Origin: Clostridium sp. CAG:1013
GTDB taxonomy: Bacteria > Bacillota > Clostridia > Oscillospirales > Acutalibacteraceae
DNA length: 15,750 nt
Direction of reading: 5' to 3'
Assembly (NCBI GenBank): GCA_000432995.1
Contig: HF972657.1
Location: 13,928 to 29,677, forward strand
Shown: piece by piece, positions 1 to 6,997 of the stretch
Position numbering within the stretch: position 1 is the first letter of the stretch
How the letters are laid out: each line of letters begins with the position of its first letter
Made by a program: the position numbers and the translations under genes
Notes under the pieces: generated by a model
Database searches by the model: none
What the model was told of the DNA's origin: nothing
Seen by the model: only the letters and a program-made list of their open reading frames with translations

Positions 1-2
1 CC

Positions 3-182
3 GTAGATGGCGTGGCGTTGTATCCCGCGCCTGTGGGCGGAGGCGAGCTGCCTTTGGAGGAGCTTATGTCTCGGTTGAAGCAGGACGGCTACGATGGTAC
101 CTATACCATCGAGCATTACGGTTCCAACGCTACGCTGGAATATCTGCGGAAATCCATGGAATGGGTGAAAGCCCGACTGTGA
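3..182 (+). CDS. sugar phosphate isomerase/epimerase-like protein, C-terminal fragment
   Basis: The last 59 residues of a protein that begins outside the window; the frame is open from base 3 to a TGA at 180-182. The tail contains GYDGTYTIEHYGS followed by LEYLRKSMEWVK. That pattern (a 'GYDG...EH(F/Y)G' strand, then a 'sl.yl+..' closing helix) is typical of the C-terminal strand and helix of xylose-isomerase-like TIM-barrel proteins (sugar phosphate isomerase/epimerase, AP endonuclease 2 family). These proteins act in the cytoplasm on sugars or inositols, usually with a divalent metal. The Glu in IEH would correspond to a late barrel-strand residue. The substrate cannot be deduced because the rest of the barrel and the upstream neighbours are missing. 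A terminator follows 11 bases after the stop, so this is the last gene of its transcript. Confidence 0.6.
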   Translation, partial: VDGVALYPAPVGGGELPLEELMSRLKQDGYDGTYTIEHYGSNATLEYLRKSMEWVKARL

Positions 183-193
183 CAGAGAGAAAG

Positions 194-224
194 CGGTCCT
201 GCCGGTTTAGCGGGGCCGTTTTTT
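194..224 (+). terminator. intrinsic terminator after the isomerase-like gene
   Basis: Nine paired positions (194-202 with 210-218, including two or three G-U pairs) close a seven-base loop, followed directly by six T (219-224). It lies 11 bases past the stop at 182, so it ends that transcript and separates it from the MATE gene. Confidence 0.85.
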
Positions 225-262
225 GTGCCTGTCAAAAGAGAGAGAAAATCTTAATGGGGCTC

Positions 263-290
263 TTGCATTTGCCCCAAAATGGTGTAAGAT
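263..290 (+). promoter_or_regulatory. promoter of the first MATE gene, with an inverted repeat over the -35 box
   Basis: TTGCAT (263-268), 16-base spacer, TAAGAT (285-290) resembles a sigma-A promoter, with transcription expected near 296. The -35 box lies in the 10-base gap between the arms of an inverted repeat, TGGGGC (255-260) and GCCCCA (271-276), which looks like an operator or local hairpin. A second small hairpin, aggctt/aagcct (296-301 with 307-312), falls at the start of the leader. The promoter call rests on box match and position only. Confidence 0.55.
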
Positions 291-339
291 AGGGAAGGCT
301 TGTGGAAAGCCTGAGTTTCTTGAGAAGGGTGTGGGAACC

Positions 340-1701
340 ATGGCCGTGGAGAACGACCTGGGAAAAGACAAAATCAGTTCTTTGGTGTGGAAGATCGCCA
401 TTCCCAGCATGCTGGGACAGTTTGTAAGCGTGCTGTACAGCATCGTGGACCGAATGTACATTGGTAACATCCCCGAGGTGGGAGATATCGCTTTGGCCGG
501 TGTAGGCGTCTGCGGACCTGTGGTGAACTTGGTGGGTTCGGTGGCATTTCTCATCGGAGTGGGCGGCGCGCCTCTGGTGAGCATCCGCATGGGAGAAGGT
601 AACCTGAAAGCGGCAAAGCAGGTCCTTGCCAACTGCTTTTTGATGCTGTGCGTATTCTCTGTGGTGTTGGTGGCAGGCATCTTACCCTTCCGGGAACCCA
701 TGCTTCGGTTGTTCGGCGCCAGCGACGCCACCTACCCTTATGCCGAATCCTACTTTACCGCCTATCTGTGCGGCACGTTCTTTGCCCTGGCTGCCGCGGG
801 GCTGAACCAATTCGTTATCTGTCAGGGATTCGCCAAAGCGGGTATGGCTTCCGTGGTGTTGGGCGCTGTGTTGAATATCGCTCTGGACCCTGTGTTTATC
901 TTCGTGCTGGATATGGGTGTGCAGGGAGCTGCTATTGCCACGGTGATCTCTCAAGCTGCCAGCGCCGCCTTTGTGGTGCTGTTCCTGTTTGGTAAGCGGG
1001 TGATGGTGCCCATTACCTTCGGCGGGTATGACTTGCGGATCATGGGGAGAGTGCTGGTGGTAGGCTTTACTCCCTTCCTCATCGTGGCCATCGATAACGT
1101 GATGATCATCGCCATGAACGCCATCCTGCAAACCACTGGAGGCGCGGAAGGCGACATGCTGGTGACCTGTAACACCATCGTCCAAAGCTTTATGCTGGTG
1201 GTGACCATGCCTCTGGGCGGCATCAGCGGAGGTACCCAGGGAATCTTGGGGTACAACTACGGCGCTCGGCAGGTGGACCGGGTGCGTCAGGCTCAGAAAT
1301 ACATCGTGGGGCTGTGTGTAGGCTATACGGCCTTGATGTTTGTGCTGGCTCGGGTGGCGGGTCCCCTTTTCGTAAGACTGTTTACTCAGGAGCCTCAGTT
1401 GGCTGAGGAAGCCTTCGACGCCATCAAGATCTGCACCCTGGCTATCATCCCTCTGGGGGTGCAGTACGAGCTGGTGGACGGATTCACCGGCATCGGTCAG
1501 GTGCGGCTGTCCCTGCCTCTGTCCTTTTGGCGGAAGCTGGTCTACTTTGTGGCTATTTTCCTGCTGCCCATGGCCTTTGGCGCCAGGGCGGCCTTCTACG
1601 CCCAGCCTCTCTCCGACGTGCTGGGGCCCTTGGTCACAGTGATCGTCTATCTGCTGACCATGGGAAAGATTCTGAAAGAGCGGGCTGCATCGCCCCAATA
1701 A
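340..1701 (+). CDS. MATE family multidrug/toxin efflux transporter
   Basis: A 453-residue membrane protein of the multidrug and toxic compound extrusion family, which expels organic cations or other compounds in exchange for Na+ or H+. The length is usual for the family. Seen in the protein: a short hydrophilic start, then about twelve hydrophobic segments; VDRMYIG (residues 36-42) in the first helix; GASDATYPYA (126-135); LNIALDPVFIFVLDMGVQGAAIATVISQ-like sequence from 178, the conserved end of the N-lobe; and a related C-lobe. The frame is open upstream to 223, but ATG 340 fits better. It follows GAAGGG and gives the normal N terminus, whereas the earlier codons overlap the preceding terminator and the promoter. 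A paralogue lies at 7103-8482 with near-identical blocks. The substrate cannot be told from sequence. Confidence 0.9.
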   Translation: MAVENDLGKDKISSLVWKIAIPSMLGQFVSVLYSIVDRMYIGNIPEVGDIALAGVGVCGPVVNLVGSVAFLIGVGGAPLVSIRMGEGNLKAAKQVLANCFLMLCVFSVVLVAGILPFREPMLRLFGASDATYPYAESYFTAYLCGTFFALAAAGLNQFVICQGFAKAGMASVVLGAVLNIALDPVFIFVLDMGVQGAAIATVISQAASAAFVVLFLFGKRVMVPITFGGYDLRIMGRVLVVGFTPFLIVAIDNVMIIAMNAILQTTGGAEGDMLVTCNTIVQSFMLVVTMPLGGISGGTQGILGYNYGARQVDRVRQAQKYIVGLCVGYTALMFVLARVAGPLFVRLFTQEPQLAEEAFDAIKICTLAIIPLGVQYELVDGFTGIGQVRLSLPLSFWRKLVYFVAIFLLPMAFGARAAFYAQPLSDVLGPLVTVIVYLLTMGKILKERAASPQ

Positions 1702-1715
1702 ACCATTTTATCCAT

Positions 1716-1750
1716 GAAAAAAGGACCTGTCCGTTTTGGACAGGTCCTTT
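1716..1750. terminator. bidirectional terminator between MATE and rnfB
   Basis: A 13-base perfect stem (1720-1732 with 1738-1750) with a five-base loop. The run of A at 1717-1722 becomes a U-tract after the stem on the minus strand, so it strongly ends the Rnf transcript 19 bases past the rnfB stop. On the plus strand a shorter T run in the stem foot follows the MATE stop at 1701 and could serve it too. Confidence 0.9.
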
Positions 1751-1768
1751 CTGTATGCAGCTGGGAAC

Positions 1769-2560
1769 TTAGTCGCCCAGCATGGTGATCACATGACGGG
1801 GGCAGGCTTCCACGCATTTGCCGCAAGCGGTACATTTGGCAGGATCCACCTTGGCAACGCCGTTTTCCACGGTCACGGCGCCGAACTCGCAGGTCCGAAC
1901 GCACTTGCCGCAGCCGATGCACCCGATGGCGCACACCTTCAGGGTATCCTTGGCCTTGTCGCAGTTGGAGCAGCGCACCACGGCCTGCTGTTTCAAGGGC
2001 ACCAGAGAGATGATCCCCTTGGGGCAGGCGGCAACACACTTGGAGCAGCCTTTGCACTTGGAGGGGTCCACCCGGGCCAGACCATTGCAGATCTGGATGG
2101 CGCCGTATTCGCAGGCACGCAGGCAGTCGCCCATGCCCATGCAGCCGTACCGGCAAGAGGTGATGCCTCCCGCCAGGAACGCCGCCGCGGAGCAGCTCTG
2201 GATTCCGTCATACACCATCTTGTCAGTGGTGTTGTCGTAGCTGCCCAGGCAGTGGACCAGGGCGGTCTTATATTCCATGGCCACGTCTCCTGCGCCCAAG
2301 ATCTCAGCGCATTTCTGGGCCACTTCCGCTCCGCCGGGGGAGCAAAGGCCGGGCTGTGCTTCGCCCTTGGCCATAGCAGCCGCGTAACCGGGGCAGCCGG
2401 AGTAACCGCAGGCGCCGCAGTTGGCACCGGGAAGCACTTCCTCCAGAGCCTCGGCTTTTTCGTCCTTGGGCACCGCCATGACGATGGAGGCCACAGCCAG
2501 GATCACGCCGGCCAGCAGGCCGATGATGCCCACAATGAGAATGGGGGTAATGATTTCCAT
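1769..2560 (-). CDS. rnfB: Rnf complex subunit B, multi-cluster ferredoxin protein
   Basis: A 263-residue iron-sulfur subunit of the ferredoxin:NAD+ oxidoreductase (Rnf) complex, held to the membrane by one N-terminal helix (about residues 7-29) and thought to be the entry point for electrons from reduced ferredoxin. Seen: a 4Fe-4S domain with C48, C51, C56 and C73 (CGACGYSGC...LC), then several ferredoxin-type cysteine sets: CRYGCMGMGDC...C, CKGCSKCVAACP, a CSNC...C...CIGCGKCVRTCE region and a final CTACGKCVEACP. The length and multiple C-terminal clusters match the clostridial type. A good GGAGG site precedes ATG 2560. It is the last gene of the operon, 15 bases after rnfA, and a terminator follows. 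Confidence 0.95.
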   Translation of the reverse strand: MEIITPILIVGIIGLLAGVILAVASIVMAVPKDEKAEALEEVLPGANCGACGYSGCPGYAAAMAKGEAQPGLCSPGGAEVAQKCAEILGAGDVAMEYKTALVHCLGSYDNTTDKMVYDGIQSCSAAAFLAGGITSCRYGCMGMGDCLRACEYGAIQICNGLARVDPSKCKGCSKCVAACPKGIISLVPLKQQAVVRCSNCDKAKDTLKVCAIGCIGCGKCVRTCEFGAVTVENGVAKVDPAKCTACGKCVEACPRHVITMLGD

Positions 2561-2575
2561 AGCAGTTTCCTCCCT

Positions 2576-3193
2576 TTACAGCAAGCCGTCCACAACGCCG
2601 TTGAAGCCCAGGAAGCTGACCGCCACCAGGGAAGCCGCCACCAAAGTGATGGGCAGGCCCTTGAACGTCTCGGGGATGTCACAGTTTTCCAGGCGCTCCC
2701 GTACACCGGCGAAGAGCACCATGGCCACCAGGAAGCCAACGCCGGAACCAAAAGCGTTGACCAAGGACTGGAGGTAGCCAAAGGTGGGATCCTCAGCGCC
2801 CTTTTCCAGCACCAGCATGGTCACGCCCAGCACGGCGCAGTTGGTGGTGATCAAAGGCAGGTAGATGCCCAGAGCGTTGTACAGCGGGGGCATATACTTG
2901 CGCAGTACGGTTTCCAGCAGCTGCACCAGGGCAGCGATGACCAGGATGAACACGATGGTCTGCAAGTAGGCCAGACCGTTGGGAACCAGCAGGAACATGT
3001 ACAGGGGCCAGGTCACAGCGGTGGCGATGACCATCACCACGGTGACGGCGCAGCTCATGCCCACGGCGGTGTCCAGCTTTTTCGAGACCCCCAGGAAGGG
3101 GCAGATGCCCAAGAACTTATTGAGCACGTAGTTTTCCGTCAAAATGGCCGCCAGGAAAATGGCTACCAAAGATTTAATGGTTTGCGCGTCCAT
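2576..3193 (-). CDS. rnfA: Rnf complex subunit A, integral membrane protein
   Basis: A 205-residue, mostly hydrophobic protein with about six membrane segments, slightly longer than the usual 190-195 residues. RnfA pairs with RnfE to form the membrane core. In known Rnf/Nqr structures a [2Fe-2S] cluster sits between them, held by one pair of cysteines from each. The expected residues are present here: C31 in GICPFLG and C119 in TTNCAVLG. Other family marks are ENYVLNKFLG (20-29), the GxGF turn (151-154) and AGVRERLE (162-169). Its ATG overlaps the rnfE stop by one base (TGATG), with AAGGAGG upstream inside rnfE, so translation of the two is probably coupled. Confidence 0.95.
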   Translation of the reverse strand: MDAQTIKSLVAIFLAAILTENYVLNKFLGICPFLGVSKKLDTAVGMSCAVTVVMVIATAVTWPLYMFLLVPNGLAYLQTIVFILVIAALVQLLETVLRKYMPPLYNALGIYLPLITTNCAVLGVTMLVLEKGAEDPTFGYLQSLVNAFGSGVGFLVAMVLFAGVRERLENCDIPETFKGLPITLVAASLVAVSFLGFNGVVDGLL

Positions 3194-3891
3194 CAGTTCG
3201 CGGCCTCCTTTCCGTTATCCTTCTGCTGGAGCTTCTGGCAGGAAGCGGCCAGGGGGCAGGCTGCGCAGCCAGTGGATTCCGGTGCTTTGCCCTCCTTGGA
3301 CAGCTTGCCCGCCAAGGCAATGAGCATTCCGAACACGAAGAAGCCTCCGGGAGGCAGCAGGAAGATGATAATGGGCTCCATGAAACCGGAGAGCACGGGG
3401 ATGCCGAACACAGTGCCGGCGCCCAGCAGCTCCCGGATGATGCCCATGGCCAGGAGGGTGGCGGTAAAGCCCACGCCCATGCCCAGGCCGTCCAGCAGGG
3501 AGGGGAGGACCTTGTTCTTGCTGGCGAACATTTCCGCCCGGCCCAGGATGATGCAGTTGACCACGATCAGGGGTAGGAACACGCCCAAAGCCTTATCCAG
3601 CGAGGGAGAAAAGGCCTTGATGAACAGCTGCACAATGGTGACGAAGCCTGCCACGATGGTGATGAAGGCGGGAATACGCACCTTGTCGGGGATAACCTTG
3701 CGCAGCAGGGAGATGACCACGTTGGAGCACACCAGCACGAAGGTGGTGGCAGCGCCCATGCCGATTGCGTTGGAGGCGGCAGTGGTCACGGCCAGGGTGG
3801 CGCAGCAGCCCAGCACCAGCCGCAGCACCGGATTTTCCTTGATGATGCCTTTGGTGAATTCCCGCCACAGGGAAGTACGGTTCTTCTCCAT
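3193..3891 (-). CDS. rnfE: Rnf complex subunit E, integral membrane protein
   Basis: A 232-residue membrane subunit homologous to RnfA in inverted orientation. Family features: the FTKGIIKENPVL start (12-23); CCATLAVT (29-36), where C30 aligns with the cluster cysteine of the usual GLCPTLAVT; VVNCIILGRAE (111-121) with C113 as partner; and PPGGFFVFG (180-188). About six hydrophobic segments end near residue 195. Beyond that is a polar tail with three cysteines, C209, C212 and C218 (CAACPLAASC), then a charged end. This tail is extra relative to the short proteobacterial form. It starts two bases after the rnfG stop, with AAAGGAGG inside rnfG. Confidence 0.95.
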   Translation of the reverse strand: MEKNRTSLWREFTKGIIKENPVLRLVLGCCATLAVTTAASNAIGMGAATTFVLVCSNVVISLLRKVIPDKVRIPAFITIVAGFVTIVQLFIKAFSPSLDKALGVFLPLIVVNCIILGRAEMFASKNKVLPSLLDGLGMGVGFTATLLAMGIIRELLGAGTVFGIPVLSGFMEPIIIFLLPPGGFFVFGMLIALAGKLSKEGKAPESTGCAACPLAASCQKLQQKDNGKEAAN

Positions 3892-3892
3892 A

Positions 3893-4447
3893 TCAGGCGC
3901 CTCCTTTCACAGCGTAATATTGCTCGATGGCCTGGTTCACCGCGTTGGTGACGGCGGTGGAGGTGACCGTAGCGCCGGTCATGGCCTCGATCTGTCCCTC
4001 AGCAGGGGTCTGATATTTGATAACGGAGAGCCCGCCTTCAGGCGCAGGCTGGAGGTATTGGTCCAGAAACTCAGGTTTCTCGGCGTTGGCGCCCAGACCG
4101 GGAGTTTCGTCGTGGCTGAGGATCACCACGCCGGTGATGTTTCCCTCTGCATCAATACCGGTCATCACGCTGACGGTACCGCCGTAACCGCTGGCGCCAG
4201 TCTCGAACACGTAGCCCACCACTTCGCCGCCGGCGGTGCCGGTGTAGTAGGCGCCGTCGTCCTGGGATTCAAAGGCTTCCGCGGTGGGAAGAACGATCAT
4301 CCGGGAGGCCTCGGCGTTTTCCGCTTCCAGCTGTTCGATGCGCTTTTCGGTGAGCATATTGGTGCCGGCCAGAGCGGCAGAGACCACCACGCAGATGACG
4401 AACAGCACAAAAGTTGGTTTCAAAATGCTTTTCGCGTCAAGTTTCAT
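3893..4447 (-). CDS. rnfG: Rnf complex subunit G, FMN-binding protein
   Basis: A 184-residue subunit with one N-terminal membrane helix (about 12-30) and an extracytoplasmic FMN-binding domain. The motif MTGATVTSTAV (156-166) is the covalent flavinylation signature; by homology T162 would be joined to FMN by the transferase ApbE. HDETPGLGA (112-120) is the other conserved block of this domain. It carries electrons between RnfD/RnfE and the C/B side of the complex. The ATG overlaps the rnfD stop by four bases (ATGA, 4444-4447), so it is translationally coupled to rnfD. No ApbE gene lies in this window. Confidence 0.95.
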   Translation of the reverse strand: MKLDAKSILKPTFVLFVICVVVSAALAGTNMLTEKRIEQLEAENAEASRMIVLPTAEAFESQDDGAYYTGTAGGEVVGYVFETGASGYGGTVSVMTGIDAEGNITGVVILSHDETPGLGANAEKPEFLDQYLQPAPEGGLSVIKYQTPAEGQIEAMTGATVTSTAVTNAVNQAIEQYYAVKGGA

Positions 4448-5403
4448 CCTTTGGCGCCCCCTTTCTTGGCCTTGGGCAGGGAGCCGAAGGGCCGGGGCTT
4501 GATGTACCGCTCAATGAGAGGCGTGAGGATGTTCATCAGGATGATGGAGTAGGACACGCCTTCAGGCAGGGAGCCGAATTCGCGGATGACGATGGTGATG
4601 AGGCCGCAGCCAAAGGCGAATACCACACGGCCCCAGAAATACAGGGGGCTGGTGGTGTAGTCGGTGGCCATGAAGAAAGCGCCCAGCATCAGGCCGCCGG
4701 AGAGCAGGTCAAAGAGAGGATCACGGCCCAGCAGAGCGGAGAACACTGCCGCAGTGGCCAGGTAGGTGACGGGGATCACCGGGGAGATCACCCGGCGAGC
4801 GATGAGATAGATCCCGCCGATGAGCAGGGCCAGGGCGCAGGTCTCACCAAGACATCCGCCGGTGTTGCCCAGGAACAGGTCCAGGTAGGAGGGCAGGTCC
4901 CCGCCGCCCTCTTTCAGAATGCCCAGAGGAGTGGCAGTGGTCACCGCATCTGCGGTGGCGGAGTAGTCAAAGGGCTGCACCCAGTGGGTCATCCGGGAGG
5001 GGAAGGAGTTCAAAAGAACGATTCGGGCGGTGAGGGCCGGGTTGACAAAGTTCTGGCCGATGCCGCCGAACATCTGCTTGACCACCACAATGGCCACCAC
5101 GCTGCCGAAAACAGCGATGAAGGGATTGATGGTAACAGGCAGGTTCAGCGCCAGCAGGATGCCGGTGACGACGCAGCTCAGGTCGCCCACGGTCTGGGGG
5201 CGCTTCATCACCCGGCGGGACAGGTATTCGCTGAGGACGCAGGCGGCCACGCAGGTGACGATGACCACCGCGGCTCTGGGCCCAAATAAGATGACGGAGG
5301 CGATCATGGCGGGAGCGAGAGCGATGATCACGTCCAGCATGATGTTTTGAGTGGTCTTCCCTCCGTTAAAATGGGGGGAAGAGGATACGATCAATTTATC
5401 CAA
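4444..5403 (-). CDS. rnfD: Rnf complex subunit D, flavinylated membrane protein (TTG start)
   Basis: A 319-residue multispanning subunit of the Rnf complex that holds a covalent FMN and is thought to take part in ion movement. Seen: the opening KLIVSSSPHFNGGKTTQNIMLDVIIAL typical of RnfD; GIGQNFVNPALTAR (114-127); VTTATPLG (154-161), where T158 aligns with the threonine that takes FMN; and FFMATDYTTSPL (about 243-254). The start is TTG at 5403. There is an in-frame TAA three codons upstream, no ATG or GTG before conserved sequence, and GGAAAGGA at 5415-5422, about 12 bases away. A 52-base gap separates it from rnfC. Confidence 0.93.
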   Translation of the reverse strand: MDKLIVSSSPHFNGGKTTQNIMLDVIIALAPAMIASVILFGPRAAVVIVTCVAACVLSEYLSRRVMKRPQTVGDLSCVVTGILLALNLPVTINPFIAVFGSVVAIVVVKQMFGGIGQNFVNPALTARIVLLNSFPSRMTHWVQPFDYSATADAVTTATPLGILKEGGGDLPSYLDLFLGNTGGCLGETCALALLIGGIYLIARRVISPVIPVTYLATAAVFSALLGRDPLFDLLSGGLMLGAFFMATDYTTSPLYFWGRVVFAFGCGLITIVIREFGSLPEGVSYSIILMNILTPLIERYIKPRPFGSLPKAKKGGAKG

Positions 5404-5414
5404 TTTCGATTACA

Positions 5415-5422
5415 TCCTTTCC
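5415..5422 (-). promoter_or_regulatory. ribosome binding site of rnfD
   Basis: Read on the minus strand this is GGAAAGGA, about 12 bases before the TTG at 5403. It supports the TTG start. It lies partly inside the 12-base palindrome CTTTCCGGAAAG (5417-5428), so weak masking of the site is possible. Confidence 0.5.
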
Positions 5423-5455
5423 GGAAAGCATACGGGATGAAAAAGCGAGATGCAC

Positions 5456-6793
5456 TCACTTCTTGGCGGCCTTTCTGACGTAGCTCTTGCCCAGGCGAAT
5501 CGCCTGTACCAACCGCCGTCCCGCAGGACAGGAGAAGGCGCAGCAGCCGCATTCCATGCAGGTCATGATGTTCAGGGAATTCAGGGCGTCCACGTCTTTG
5601 CGTTCCGCAGCCTGTTCCAGCTTGGTGGGCATCAGTTCCATGGGACATGCTGCCACGCAGCGGCCGCAGCGGATGCAGGCAGTGGGCTGACGCAGAGCGG
5701 CATCGTTGGCGTCAAAAGCCAGGATGGCGTTGTTCTGCTTCAAAATGGGCAGTTCGTCGCTGGTGATAGCCACGCCCATCATGGGACCACCCATGATCAG
5801 CTTCCGGGCTTCCGTCTTGTAGCCGCCGCAGAAGGCCACCACGTCCTTGATGGGAGTTCCCACAGGGACAATGACATTCTGAGGATGAGCAATGGCGGAA
5901 CCATCGATGGTGACCCGCTTTAAGGTCAGAGGCATACCGGTGCGCATGTAGCTTGCCAGGAAAGAGATGGAGGCGATGTTCATCACCAGACATCCCACGT
6001 CGGCGGGCAGCTTGCCCTCCGGGACCTTCCGTCCGGTGCAGGCCTGGACCAGCACCTTCTCAGCGCCCTGGGGATAGCGGCTCTTCAAGGGGAGCACCCG
6101 GACCTGATCCAGGGGATCCCGCTTGGGATCGTCGGCGATCTCCGTCAGTTTGGCGATGACGTCGGGCTTGTTGTTTTCCACGGCGATGATCACACGCTGT
6201 ACGCCCAAGATGTCCTTCACCTTGTAGACGCCGTCCAGCACGTTCTGGCCGTTTTCCAAGGCTTCCCGGTGGTCGGAGGTGACATAGGGCTCACACTCTG
6301 CCACGTTGACGATCAGGGTGTCGATCACTTTTCCCTCGGGGACGTTCAGCTTCACGTGAGCGGGGAAGCCGGCGCCGCCCAGGCCCACCAATCCCGAAGC
6401 TCTGGCCGCGGCGGCCAGTTCCTCCTTGCAGGTGATGGGGGCGGGAGGAGCGATGTTGGGGTCATGCTCCATTTTGCCGTCAGATTCGATGACCACAGCC
6501 TGGGTCATCTGGCCGCCGGTGAGCATGACGGAGGTGATCTCCGTCACTGTACCGGAGACGGAAGAATGTACAGGGGCACAGACGTAGGCGTCGTTATCGC
6601 CCACCACAGTGCCCACATAAACATGATCGCCCTTGCTCACAGTGGGGATACAGGGCGCGCCAATGTGCTGCTGCATTGGCAGAATGACCTTTTCCGGGGG
6701 CGGCATGGTGGCAGTGGGGATGTCCCAGGTGTTTTTGTGATGGGGCACCGCCGCTCCGCCATGGGTGCGGAAAGGACGTTTTGGAAACTCCAT
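5456..6793 (-). CDS. rnfC: Rnf complex subunit C, NADH-side flavoprotein/iron-sulfur subunit
   Basis: A 445-residue cytoplasmic-face subunit resembling the NuoF family; it binds FMN and reduces NAD+. Seen, numbered from the 6793 start: THGG..VPHHK (10-19) at the N terminus; GLVGLGGAGFPAHVKL (134-149), the glycine-rich nucleotide/FMN loop; NVAECEPYVTSDH (163-175); and two 4Fe-4S sets near the end, C373/376/379/383 and C412/415/418/422. The frame extends to an ATG at 6844 (462 residues), but the promoter at 6850-6878 would start RNA at about 6843, which makes that codon unusable in practice. Family members also begin near the GG block, so ATG 6793 is preferred. First gene of the operon. Confidence 0.93.
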   Translation of the reverse strand: MEFPKRPFRTHGGAAVPHHKNTWDIPTATMPPPEKVILPMQQHIGAPCIPTVSKGDHVYVGTVVGDNDAYVCAPVHSSVSGTVTEITSVMLTGGQMTQAVVIESDGKMEHDPNIAPPAPITCKEELAAAARASGLVGLGGAGFPAHVKLNVPEGKVIDTLIVNVAECEPYVTSDHREALENGQNVLDGVYKVKDILGVQRVIIAVENNKPDVIAKLTEIADDPKRDPLDQVRVLPLKSRYPQGAEKVLVQACTGRKVPEGKLPADVGCLVMNIASISFLASYMRTGMPLTLKRVTIDGSAIAHPQNVIVPVGTPIKDVVAFCGGYKTEARKLIMGGPMMGVAITSDELPILKQNNAILAFDANDAALRQPTACIRCGRCVAACPMELMPTKLEQAAERKDVDALNSLNIMTCMECGCCAFSCPAGRRLVQAIRLGKSYVRKAAKK

Positions 6794-6825
6794 TTCTTCA
6801 TTCCAGCCTTTCGTAGGTTCGGTCG

Positions 6826-6842
6826 GGGAAAAATTTTTTCCC
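6826..6842. promoter_or_regulatory. palindrome at the start of the rnf transcript, possible operator
   Basis: A 17-base perfect palindrome around one central base: GGGAAAAA, T, TTTTTCCC on the plus strand. It begins one or two bases after the expected rnf transcription start. The position suits a repressor site or a leader hairpin. I do not recognise it as the site of a named regulator. Confidence 0.45.
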
Positions 6843-6849
6843 ATGCTCC

Positions 6850-6878
6850 ATTGTAACCGAAAACCGCGTGCCCCGCAA
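6850..6878 (-). promoter_or_regulatory. promoter of the rnfCDGEAB operon
   Basis: On the minus strand TTGCGG (6873-6878), a 17-base spacer and TACAAT (6850-6855) form a near-consensus sigma-A promoter. Transcription would begin around 6843, giving a leader of about 50 bases before ATG 6793. A perfect AT-rich palindrome, ATAAATATTTAT (6891-6902), lies just upstream of the -35 box and could be an activator or redox-regulator site or an UP-like element. Confidence 0.7.
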
Positions 6879-6890
6879 GCGTTGGGCGGG

Positions 6891-6902
6891 ATAAATATTT
6901 AT
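6891..6902. promoter_or_regulatory. AT-rich palindrome upstream of the rnf promoter
   Basis: ATAAATATTTAT is a perfect 12-base palindrome starting 13 bases upstream of the rnf -35 box, in an otherwise GC-rich region. It could be a regulator site or an UP-like element. It does not match the Rex consensus I know (TTGTTAA-N4-TTAACAA). Confidence 0.35.
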
Positions 6903-6921
6903 TTGTCAAAGATAGGGGGAT

Positions 6922-6991
6922 CCGCGAAGCGGCGGAAGTTTTTCGCCGGCCTTTTTCCAAAAAGGCCGCAAGGTGTGGAGCGGAACTCCAC
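6922..6991. repeat. cluster of three short inverted repeats between the second MATE gene and rnfC
   Basis: In order: CCGC-gaa-GCGG (6922-6932), also able to form GCGAA/TTCGC (6924-6928 with 6942-6946); a ten-base arm pair (6947-6956 with 6959-6968) with a two-base centre; and GTGGAG-cggaa-CTCCAC (6975-6991). No T-run follows any of them in a useful direction. They look like an extragenic palindromic repeat element rather than terminators. No second copy of the whole unit occurs in this window. Confidence 0.45.
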
Positions 6992-6997
6992 GGTACT

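Noticed and set aside
682..1698. A 338-codon open frame on the minus strand opposite the first MATE gene
   Set aside because: His/Gln-rich antisense shadow of a clear transporter gene.
1736..4552. A 938-codon open frame on the plus strand across rnfB, rnfA, rnfE and rnfG
   Set aside because: It is antisense to four well-recognised Rnf genes, has low-complexity His/Gln/Gly-rich composition and no family match. It is a by-product of GC-rich codon usage.
6904..6909. A consensus TTGACA on the minus strand upstream of rnfC
   Set aside because: No -10 box lies at 16-18 bases. The TTGCGG-17-TACAAT pair nearer the gene is better.
6947..6968. The hairpin with A/T-rich arm ends read as a terminator
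   Set aside because: No T-run follows the stem in either direction, and the MATE gene already has a strong terminator at 6998-7042.
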